DNA from: Ascarosepion bandense
Taxonomy: Eukaryota; Mollusca; Cephalopoda; Sepiida; Sepiidae
Reading direction: 5' to 3'
Assembly (NCBI GenBank): GCA_037127315.1
Contig: JBBBDQ010001028.1
Span: 3,207,001 to 3,271,000, forward strand
Length of the DNA stretch: 64,000 bases
The notes under the pieces were generated by a model. That model searched no databases, was not told where the DNA came from, and saw only the letters and a program-made list of their open reading frames with translations. Position numbers and translations under genes: made by a program. Position 1 is the first letter of the stretch; each line of letters opens with the position of its first letter. Below are positions 55,235-64,000 of this stretch, one piece after another.

Positions 55235-55885
55235 AAATTTTGTTTATTGAATTCCAGTCCCCTGGGATTTTAATGAATATTTTGTTTATTGAACTAAAAT
55301 TAAATGGCATTCTATTAAACATTTTGTTTATTAAATTCCAATTACATGACATTCTTTAAATATTTTGTTTATTAAATTACATTCCCATGACATCCTAATG
55401 AATATATTCTTTACTGAATTACAATTCCTTGGACATTCTATTGAATATTTCATTTATTAAATTACAATACCCTGGTATTCTATTAAACATTTTTTATTGA
55501 ATTACATTCTCCTGCATTTTATTGATTTTTTTATTGAATTACAATCCGCTGTCATTCTATTCGATGTTTAGTTTATAGAATTAAAATCCCCTGGCACCAT
55601 ATTGAACGTTTTGTTTTTTGAATTACAATCCTTTAGCATTCTATTTAAACAATTTTCTTTCATGTATTTTAATCCCAGGGCATTTGATAGAACATTTTGT
55701 TTATTGTATTCCAATCCTATGGTATTCGATTGAACATTTTGTTCATTGAATTACAATCCCATACCACTCTACTGAATATTTTGTTTATTGAATTACAATC
55801 CACTGACATTCTATGTAAATTTGTGTTTATTGTATTCTTCTCCCCTGGAATTTTTTGGACATTTTGTTCATTGAAATATACTTTA
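55235..55885. repeat. minisatellite, unit ~42-43 bp, ~15 degenerate units
   Basis: Units follow TTTTGTTTATTGAATTACAA, TCCCCTGGCATTCTATTGAACA. Register is kept through most of the array with 1-5 base slips. A chance frame through the right part encodes a repeated IVFQS/LFIELQS peptide. Confidence 0.88.
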
Positions 55886-56010
55886 TTTTATTTATTTAAC
55901 AATTTGTTATGAGTTAAAACAAATTACTGTACTGTACGTGTATTCAATTTTACAAATACATCAACATTTTTATTGCTATTAAATTTGTAAAACTGCTCTT
56001 TAAATATAAT

Positions 56011-56012
<2 letters not shown>

Positions 56013-56065
<53 letters not shown>
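56013..56065. repeat. (AT)n microsatellite
   Basis: Pure AT array that served as target for the MITE at 56066. Confidence 0.95.
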
Positions 56066-56066
<1 letters not shown>

Positions 56067-56450
56067 TACCGGCCATAATTATTAAGCCACCCAAGTTTTT
56101 AAAACAGAAATGATGTATTTCATACTATTTTTAGTATTTATTGCCAAGTGGATAATTCTAAATAAAAATAGAATGGTTCTTGTGTTAATACTGCACATTA
56201 ACACAAGCATCAATTGAATTGTTCTGGTGTACAGTTTTTGGGCTCTCTTCCCCATGCTCGTCTCTTCTTCTTATTGGCTGACCGAAGCAAAGACTTTCTG
56301 GCTGCTTGTAAAATTTTGCAAAGTAATAATAACAAAAGATCCATTCTATTTTCATTTAGAATCATCCACTTTGCAATAAACACTAAAACATTATGAATAG
56401 TATGAATATTTTTTTAAATTAGGGTTGCCTAATAATTATGGCCGGTAGTA
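56064..56450. mobile_element. Tc1/mariner-type MITE with long inverted ends
   Basis: The element 56066-56448 begins CTACCGGCCATAATTATTAA and ends in the mirror CCTAATAATTATGGCCGGTAG. TA lies on both sides (56064-56065, 56449-56450), the Tc1/mariner target duplication. Imperfect inverted similarity extends about 120 bp inward. The ~130 bp centre is less AT-rich; on the minus strand an ATG at 56255 opens MGKRAQKLYTRTIQL, a possible transposase start left after internal deletion. Confidence 0.82.
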
Positions 56451-56454
56451 TATA

Positions 56455-58490
56455 TACAAAAGAATTAAGATTTTCAATAATATAAGCATATTATTTGAAA
56501 TCTTCTCTATCGTACATTTTAGAAAGAGAAAATTATATTCTGACTTATAATGAGAAGATTACATTTAGTTAAAACCAAATTACTTCCTCCACCTTCTGAA
56601 ATTGATACCTCATAGCGTATTATTTCAAAGGTGTGTGGTGAATAACACATTGTATAAATAACCTTTTAGATGCGTTCGATTAGCACCAACAGAGTATTTC
56701 TAGTGGCACAGTAAGGCAGCACGGCACATACCCTGAGTATTATACAGTGCATTTGGCGAAATATATTTTAGTGGGAATATAAATTACCACAAATTGTGCA
56801 AAATTCAAATGCTACACTCGTAATATACGATTATTAATATATTATCACGTCATCAGATCGTGTGAAAAAAAGAATTTGACGCAAAGTCTAACATTCGTAC
56901 CCGCAAAAAAACTGGTTCTCAAAAGGACGGTTTTCCACTTGACACTGCTATTATTGTATACTATCTTGACAATTTTTATTTTTTAAATTCTATTATTCGA
57001 ATCTGAATAAAACGCACTGAACCTGTATTTATAAATGTATTCTATTCAAAATTATTATTACATTCGCTCCTTGTTATGCATTTATTTGAATTTTTGTTTT
57101 CTTGTTCGCCAATATTTTATAAGTTTATTGAATAAAATTTCTTTTCATCATCATTTCTTTATAACATGCTAAATGATAAATATTGCATGTAATTTGCTAA
57201 CTTTTTTTATAAGCTTATAAATATAAAATTGTTTTTGTTAATGAACGTTATATAAGATAAATAATGTTAAATTTTTTGTTGTCAATTCTCGATACAAAAA
57301 AAGATAATGTATAAAAATCCACTTCCATATGCTTGGGTTTTATTAAAATTCTAAAAGAAGTTTTTAAAACTATAAAAATTGTCAAAGGAAACCCGTTTTT
57401 TTCATACACCGCCCTTTGTGGGTACGTTTCTAAGACTTTGCCAAATTTTCCAAAGTTCATGCAGAGGAAATCTTCATGAATTTTACGAAACTTAAAAATT
57501 CTGATTTCTGGGGAAGAAGGATGAATGTTGACAGAATTTTAGTCGTAAAAACTTCAATTAAAGTGTGCTTTAAAGAAATGAGTTTTATTTATCCATTATA
57601 CGCTGTTTCAGATCAATGTTTATTTCTGGGCAAGCTGATAGCACCACGGCACTAGAAAACCACTCAGGCACAGACAACATTAGATTGCGATATTTTAACA
57701 TTTTAATTTGCTTTTAGCTGTGCTTCCGTAGATAATTAAAAAAAAGTTTAATTTATACTGATTGAATAATTATAAATGCGGAAATGGAATAATATTGGAA
57801 GGAAGGAAAGAATGGTGGAATGGAGGAAGGAATTGGTGGAGAAAATTGAACGAAGAGAAAAAACAATCAATGTACGAAAAATTAAAACTATGAGAAATTA
57901 TGAAAATAGAAAAAGCGAACATTATTTATGTTATGCAAAAGAAAAAAAGATAGAAAATGGAATGCAAAAGAAAGTATACGACCTAAAAAAGGAATAGACA
58001 AAAAAAAAACACCAAGAAAAATTACATAAAGTAAGAATTCGAAGAATACGAGAAACCATTTCTAAAGAAAGAATTCTGACGCAACAAACAACTATGAAAC
58101 GACAAAATAATAGAAATAAAAATGTTAAAATTTTATAACAAAAAATTTTTTTTTCCTCAGAAGCAAGTTTTCTTTCTTTGAAAACTTTCGTAAACTCATA
58201 TCACACTTGCTTTTCATCTCGGTTTTATACAAAAGAAAAATATATTGAAATGATTTCCTTATTTTATTCTCTTTGTTTGTTATTTCTTTCTTTGTTAATT
58301 AAATCTTTTTATTTATCGCTACTTTAAGAAATACGAAAACGCAAACATGGATTCAATTTTAACGGCAAAAATCGTTTTATTTTTAAAATGACATTTCTGG
58401 AAGAGCTTTTTTCTTTTGATTTTTCTTAATAAACTAAATGGAAATGGTAATAATGAAATGAAAGCTCATCGTTGAAAACTACTTTACACT
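56455..58490. other. no supported gene; purine-rich patch 57770-58130
   Basis: AT-rich. The 73-codon frame at 57776-57997 is Lys/Glu/Arg-rich because the strand is A/G-rich, and has no domain. Confidence 0.5.
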
Positions 58491-58493
58491 GCA

Positions 58494-58496
<3 letters not shown>

Positions 58497-58530
<34 letters not shown>

Positions 58531-58860
58531 TTCAGCATATTTCAATTTCTGCTATGGTCCCACTACCTACCAAGTCTGCAGAAAGACCTAAGACAGGTAC
58601 AGCTGCGTTGTTATGGCTACGTTTCATTTGTTTTTCTATCTCTTATAACATCTCTGTCGTTACGTGGACAGAATATTCTTAGTGTGTGGGTTGTACTTAT
58701 CTAGACAATTATTTTGTATATCTCTTGTGCTAGGACTTTTAGGGAATCTTCCAATTCGTTGTTTTGTTTCTTTAGGCTTCGAAACTCTGTTTCTAAAAGA
58801 ACGTTTCTCAATGTGCCGGGCAACGTTTGGGTAAACTTTTAGACCTGTTTGTTACTCGTG
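58497..58860 (-). mobile_element. RLE-type LINE 3' end with (ATT)n tail, copy 2
   Basis: Minus strand: RDIQ/KIIV and STTHTLR-like remnants of the C-terminal block, then 3' UTR text shared base by base with 61590-61830 (ACCAAGTCTGC, GACCTAAG, GTTGTTATGGCT on the plus strand). It ends at an (ATT)n array (58497-58530), just like the copy at 61.6 kb. Confidence 0.75.
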
Positions 58861-58864
58861 GGAA

Positions 58865-59170
58865 TAATATGAGAATTAAAATTAGAAACAAAAAGTCCAG
58901 TATGGCTTTTCCAGTGGATAAACAGGGAGGCCGTCTCTGAGGAGAGAACCTACCTGAGGTCTAAAAATCTGCCATATGAACAAATTCCTACACAAAGTAT
59001 GAATCTTCAGGTCCCCACAATGGGGATAAGACAAATGATGACCCTGTGAATTATCTAATTAGATCCATAATCGTTCATTTAAAGAATGAAAACAATAAAA
59101 TGGTCTTGTGAGGAGTACAAAGTCGCTATGACTGCATTCCATGAAGCGTTGCACAAATCTCAGAAAACTT
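58865..59170. other. no recognisable feature
   Basis: Short unassigned spacer. Confidence 0.4.
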
Positions 59171-59174
59171 GTAT

Positions 59175-59312
59175 AAACTTGGTTAGCAACCAGCCTACCG
59201 AAGAAAACATGGTAACCTACTGTAGAAAAATTTTCTGCCTGGTTAGTCATGTTTCTTTCGAGAGTTGATTGCCGAAGCGTGTATCACGTATGACAGTTAG
59301 CTGACTGACTGT
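59175..59312 (+). mobile_element. SINE, 3' half
   Basis: CTTGGTTAGCAACCAGCCTA, GGTAACCTACTGTAG, CTGCCTGGTTAGTCATG, CGTGTATCACGTATGAC, GCTGACTGACTG end. Lies directly against the LINE fragment to its right. Confidence 0.82.
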
Positions 59313-59339
59313 ATTACCCCAGCGATTCAATCTATATAG

Positions 59340-59660
59340 AAACAAAAGTGACCTGAGCGACCCACATTCTGGCAAATTTAGCGCATTAATTTGTTCGACC
59401 TTCATACCATAGTCACAAGAAACAGCAACGTCAATGAGTGCAAATTTTCTTTGTTTCTTTTCTAACAGTGGTATCTGGGTTGATGACCTGAAAGATGTGT
59501 TCTGTTTGAAATCCCACAAGATCTTGGCTTGATCGTTTTCGAGCACCTTCGCTAGTTTACGCTGAGATATTCTCAAGTCCATATCTTCTACGCAGATGAG
59601 AGGTCACTTTATCATGCCAGCGTGTGTAAACTTTCGGCGCGAGCATTCTTCGAAAAAACC
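59340..59660 (-). pseudogene. LINE C-terminal fragment with restriction-like-endonuclease block
   Basis: Minus strand: RWHDKVTSHLRRRYGLEN (59620-59570), then the frame KVLENDQAKILWDFK, LLEKKQRKFALIDVAV and CDYGMKV (59545-59390). It matches the W.H.P..V.EN...KILWDF...PDI...K....IDVAVP.D block of RLE-type LINEs. The Pro-Asp pair is changed to Thr-Gln (STQIPLL), which would kill the nuclease. 5'-truncated. Confidence 0.72.
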
Positions 59661-59664
59661 TGAA

Positions 59665-61080
59665 CATATCTGAGTTCCTTTAGAGATAAAGATATTTCCG
59701 GTATTCCGGACTTTGTATTAGAATAAAATGAGTGTACACTGTTGCTAATTAAGGTATGAGCTTTCCAAGTAGGAATTGCTTCTACCGCGTTATGAAAACT
59801 GATATGTCACGTGTGCGTAGAGAACATCACATAATATATTAATTTATGGATTTTTGAAGGCGTATGATTGACCCCAATAGCATGTCTAATGGCACAATAG
59901 CGCAAGCCAGTACACCCACTTGCGTTTTCTATGCCTCAGTGAATATAATGTTGGAAATATAGATCGCCACCAGTTTTATAAAATTAAAATTCCACATTTG
60001 ACTGGAACTGTAGAGTAAAACACACGTGGAAATTCAGGTTAAACTATCTGAAAAGATTTTTGCTGAAAAGCGTACTTACTGATCAATATTCAGACCCATC
60101 TGAATAAAATACCTTAAACTTTCTTCAGAACAGCACGTGAAATACAAAGAAAAGACAAATACAGATGACAATATTATCGAATATCACCTTCTTGAAAATC
60201 AACTCAACAGGATTAATACCTGTTCAACTTATTCAAAAGAAAGCCAGTCAGTGAGAGCAAATAAAAAAGTATAATTCATAAAAGGTAAATAAAAACTCAA
60301 ATAAATAATTAGATGTAATTTTTTATCATCTTTAGTCGATATACGTTGTTGAACTGTTTTCATTTTTATTTTTAAACAGGGAAATTTAATGTCAACCTGC
60401 CTAGATTGAGAAGTTTTGTATTTCTTGATGCGAAATGAAGTTGCATTCTCTTTTTCCATCAACTGAGACACAGGAAACAATCATGATAAATTATGCTTCA
60501 ATTTTCTATTTAAGGAATGTAAATCTATCGTTGTGACGTTTTGGAGTCTATATTCACTTGCTTTATTTTTTCATGATGGTTTCCCGTAGTTTAATTGTTA
60601 GGCACACTTTGGTAAAAATAAATACAGATTCGACACAAATAGAGAACACTTTTCTTTTGCAGGATTTTTTGACTTAAGCATTACACTTCACTTTTTATAA
60701 AATATAAGATATAAATTATCCATTAATAATAACGTTCATACTAATAAGAAATAATATCGGATTAAGAAATTTAAAAATAATGTCATTTCTAAGAATATAA
60801 TTTCGACGAACAGTACACATAGTCTGTTTTTTAATCTCTTTTTAAGTATTGATATATTGCCAATATGCTTGTTCGTTTTACAAGTAACCTGCAAGTTGCA
60901 GCAAGAAATTCAAGAAAACGTATTTATACAGATCATGGTTCTTAATACAAATGCTTGAATATGTAGCTGAAATTTCCAGCATCATTTTTGTTAATGGTAC
61001 CATACCAATGTATAGTAGTTTTAAATTTCATTAAAATATGTATATGCAAATAAGATTTATGTACAGTTAATATGTGTAAA
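59665..61080. other. no recognisable feature
   Basis: AT-rich; short frames only. Confidence 0.5.
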
Positions 61081-61086
61081 TGAGAA

Positions 61087-61525
61087 ATGGAACCACCACA
61101 AGCCAGAGATGGTGATCAAAAACAACCAAATCAAGATTTTGTGGGATTTCTACATCCAAACAGATCGCTTCATTTAGAAATCAACCTCATTGAAAAAGAA
61201 ACAAGAAAATGCCTTCCCACTGAAGTGGTTCTTCTTGGTGATTACCAAGTCCAATGAAATTGACAAACTCACGAAATACATTGACTACGAAACAGAAGTT
61301 GCCGGTATGTTAGTCGGTCAGGGCTACTATTGTCCGAGTTATTGTGGTGCTTGGGTTTATTTAACAGAATTTAAAATCCTACATCAAGATAAACGGAATA
61401 AATCTTCAGGATTCTGCGTTGCTGGGCACTGCGAATATTCTTTGAAAAGTTCTTTCTGCCTGAGGTTGTATGAATTCGGGGAGAGCCCATTTAATGTAAA
61501 AACTTTAGTGAAAATATAAATCGTA
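61087..61525 (+). pseudogene. RLE-type LINE C-terminus and 3' UTR, plus strand
   Basis: Plus strand: NNQIKILWDFYIQTDR (61117-61165), then EIDKLTKYIDYETEVAGM (61257-61308). Next, in another frame, TIVRVIVVLGFI precedes NLKSYIKINGINLQ and DSALLGTANIL (to about 61443). These are the linear blocks of an RLE-LINE tail: KILWDF.IQTD, KYKDLE.E, P(V/I)(V/I)(I/V)GALG, LLGTA.ILR. The tail meets the (ATT)n array at 61539. It is a different family from the minus-strand LINE on the other side. Confidence 0.75.
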
Positions 61526-61534
61526 CCAAAGAAA

Positions 61535-61538
<4 letters not shown>

Positions 61539-61586
<48 letters not shown>
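61539..61586. repeat. (ATT)n microsatellite at the junction of two convergent LINE 3' ends
   Basis: Pure ATT array; on the minus strand it is the (AAT)n tail of the LINE at 61722-64000. Confidence 0.95.
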
Positions 61587-61587
<1 letters not shown>

Positions 61588-61589
61588 GT

Positions 61590-64000
61590 CATTTTTCATC
61601 ATATTTTGATTTCTGCTTTGGTCTCACTACCAACCAAGTCTGCGGGGAGACCTAAGGCAGGTAGTGGCGTGTTGTTATGGCTCCATTTCATGTTTTTCTA
61701 TCTTCCCTATCATCTCCAGCATTACATAGATAAAGTTTTCCTTAGTTTGTGGGCTGTACTTAATAAGACAATTTTTTGTATGTCTCTTAAGCTGGGGTTT
61801 CCAGGGATTCTTTCAATGTGTTGTTTTGTTCCATTTTTTATCATTCCAAGTGCACCTACTATCACTGGCACAACTCTTGTTTTCAATTTCCACATTTTTT
61901 TCTATTTCAATTTCCAGGTCTTTATATTTTGACAGTTTTTCAAATTCCTTGATTGCTATGTTACAATCCGCTGGACAAGCCATATCAATTAATAGACAAG
62001 TTTTCTCCTTCTGGTTTTTAACAATAATGTCTGGCCTATTTGCTTCAATTTTTCTGTCTGTGTAGATGGTGTAATCCCATAGAATGGTTACATCTTCTAT
62101 TTCTGTAACCGGTGCTTGGTGATGTTCATACCAGTGTTTGCCTACAGCTTTTTCATAATGTTTGCATATTGCCCAATGTAAATATTGCCCAACTCTATCG
62201 TGGCGATTTTTATATTCATTTGGGGCAAGCACAGAACAGCCTGAGATTAGGTGGTCTATTGTTTCTTGGTGTTTATCACAAAACCTGCATTTTGGATCCA
62301 TATTATTATGCATAATATTTGCCTGAAAGTTTCTCGTGAAAAGATTTTGGTCTCGTGCTGCAAGAATAAAGCCTTCAGTTTCAGACTTTAATCCAGATGC
62401 ACGTAACCATCGATGAGTATTAACTTTGTCAACATTGGATTTATTGGCACGTACTGGATATTGGCCATGCAGAGGTTTGTCTTGCCAGCGCTGTTTCATC
62501 TGTTCAAGAGCTTTATCTTTGGCTTTCATTTTCATATTCTTTGCCGCAATAGTCGGCTCTTGGCTTCCGTTCTGCTTTTCTACAGAATCTACTAACTGTA
62601 AATCTTGTTTGAATTTACTGCCTTCTTTTATTATTGAATATTTTTTCTTTCTTTCTTCATGTTGCCTTACTAATTGTAACATCCAATCCTTTGTTGTTTC
62701 TATGTATGTTAGTAAGCCAATAGTTGTTGTCTTGTATAACAATTCCAGCTGAATAAGACCTCTTCCACCTTCTTTACGGGGTATGTATAGACGGTCTACA
62801 TCAGCCTTTGGATGATGCATCTTATGCTTAGAAAGAAGCTTTCTTGTTTTAGTATCCATTCGCCTGATGTCGTTTAGAGTCCAGTTTAAGATGCTGAAGC
62901 TATATTGGACAACTGGGATTGCAAGGCTATTAATGGCCATAACTCTGTTCTGTGAATTTAATTCAGTTTTTAATATCATTCGTAGCCTTCTATAGTACTC
63001 TTTACGCACTATTTCTTTCATTTTTTTATGGTGAATGTTTTCGCTCTCATTTACACCTAGGTATTTATAAGCTTCTTCTGGTTTCAATTCTTTTATTGTT
63101 ACAGCAGGGTCTAGGCTAATTGAGAATGTTTCTTGTATTGATCCACATAAAACTGTAGCTTTAGCACATTTATTCAAATTAAATTTCATTCCAATGTCTT
63201 CGCTGAAGCATTTTACAGTTTGCAGAAGACCTTCCAGTTCATTATCATTCTTAGCATATAACTTTAAGTCATTCATGTAAAATAGATGGCTTATTTTCTT
63301 TTGTCCTATTTTATAACCACATTCTGTCTTATTAAGTTGACTGGTTAGTGCTATTAATGATATGCAGAATAGTAAGGGAGATAAAGAATCACCTTGAAAT
63401 ATACCTCTTTTGATGTTTATTTCATCAGACTTATAGGTTCCATTTATATGATTGAGGTAAAGGGTTGTTTTCCATATAGACATGCACTGTTTGATGAAAT
63501 TGATGATGACGGGCGATATATTGTATATATTTAAAGTCTTTAAAATCCAGTCATGTGGCACACTATCGAATGCCTTTGGGTAGTCTATCCAGGCTGTACT
63601 AAGATTTTTCTTTGTACTGTAGCAGTTTTCCAGGATCATTTTGTTAATCAGCAATTGGTCTTTACAACCATAACAGCCACGTTTGCACCCTTTTTGTTCA
63701 AGCGGTATCATGTCATTTCTTTCTAAGAATAAATATGTCTGTTTTGTTAAAATAGATGTTAATGGTTTATATGTTGTCGGAAGACATGTAATTGGTCTGT
63801 AGTTTTTCGGGTTTTTTGTGTCACCATTCTTGGGTAGAAGAAATGTAATTCCTTTGGTCATCCATGCAGGAATTTTAGTGGGATCGTCAACCATTTCTTG
63901 AAGTTCTTTGGCTAGTTTTTTATGTGCTGCATTTAAATAATATAGCCAAAAGTTAGGAATTTTATCTATGCCTGGGATTTTCTAATTGTGTGTGTTTTTT
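61590..64000 (-). mobile_element. RLE-type LINE with nearly open RT-zinc knuckle-RLE frame, cut by window end
   Basis: A 693-codon minus-strand frame runs 63894-61813. By residue from that Met: YRPI 32-35; motif A AWIDYPKAFDSV 101-112; motif B IFQGDSLSP 165-173; motif C FYMNDLKLYA 205-214. The first catalytic Asp of YMDD is Asn (codon 63273-63271), so RT should be inactive. Later come a CX2CX8HX4C knuckle at C536-C539-H548-C553 and the nuclease block RPDIIV...LLID (PD 621-622, D637). Upstream the frame continues to the window edge apart from one TAG at 63984-63982, where relatives have Trp. Near the 3' end a run of seven A (61901-61895) shifts the frame; the displaced tail VVPVIVGALGMI continues to a stop at about 61722. 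A 3' UTR follows. Confidence 0.9.

Noticed and set aside
57776..57997. Lys/Glu-rich 73-codon frame
   Set aside because: Product of a purine-rich strand; no domain and surrounding sequence is equally purine-rich and full of stops.

Overview
This window is eukaryotic, AT-rich, non-genic DNA, most likely from a cephalopod and probably an octopus. It holds dense (AT)n, (AC)n, (CT)n and (GATA)n microsatellites and many copies of tRNA-derived SINEs. Two tRNA-Arg-like heads recall the OR-type SINEs described from octopus. LINE relics of RTE, CR1/jockey-like and RLE-type LINEs occur throughout, with a Penelope-like element. No host protein-coding gene, exon series or CpG-island promoter could be supported. 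The organism call is inference from repeat style, not from a diagnostic gene.

Layout. 0-5.7 kb: a 5'-cut LINE with reverse transcriptase and a C2H2-like finger, a palindromic MITE, a tRNA-like sequence, a decayed Ty3/gypsy gag-protease-RT relic and a ~220-240 bp tandem satellite. 5.7-20 kb: mostly unannotatable AT-rich DNA with a ~35 bp minisatellite, SINEs, LINE 3' ends and a composite hairpin/tRNA-like repeat at 16.4-17.0 kb. 20-26.3 kb: an RLE-LINE tail, then one CR1/jockey-like LINE split by a ~1.4 kb LTR-like insertion, then an RTE tail. 26-35 kb: simple repeats, SINEs and LINE scraps. 35.3-36.8 kb: a Penelope-like (PLE) C-terminus with GIY-YIG region, then a full-length SINE. 38.5-41.6 kb: a 5S rRNA-like sequence joined to a SINE, a tail-swapped SINE and a ~97 bp tandem array with a second tRNA-like core. 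42-54 kb: RTE and LINE fragments, a long pyrimidine-rich tract, a gypsy integrase fragment and more SINEs. 54.4-56.5 kb: an inverted pair of ribozyme-like motifs, a ~43 bp minisatellite and a Tc1/mariner-type MITE. 58.5-64 kb: RLE-LINE tails, ending in a nearly open 693-codon RT-RLE frame.

How the parts relate. The window reads as a layered insertion record. LINEs supply the reverse transcriptase that SINEs depend on, and SINEs sit inside or beside LINE fragments. The most interesting signal is a recurring core, CTGANGA - hairpin - GAAA(C), that matches the hammerhead ribozyme consensus. It appears about ten times on both strands. One copy has the exact CTGATGA core and a perfect 6-bp stem II. 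Others have the palindromic helix III (ACGT, ACCTAGGT) of the 'minimalist', dimer-type hammerheads reported in Penelope-like elements. One copy lies downstream of the PLE relic. Three loci place the motif in inverted or tandem arrays, two of them around a tRNA-Arg-like core, which suggests a ribozyme-bearing non-autonomous repeat family. A second unusual signal is a full-length 5S rRNA-like sequence joined head-to-tail to a tRNA-type SINE.
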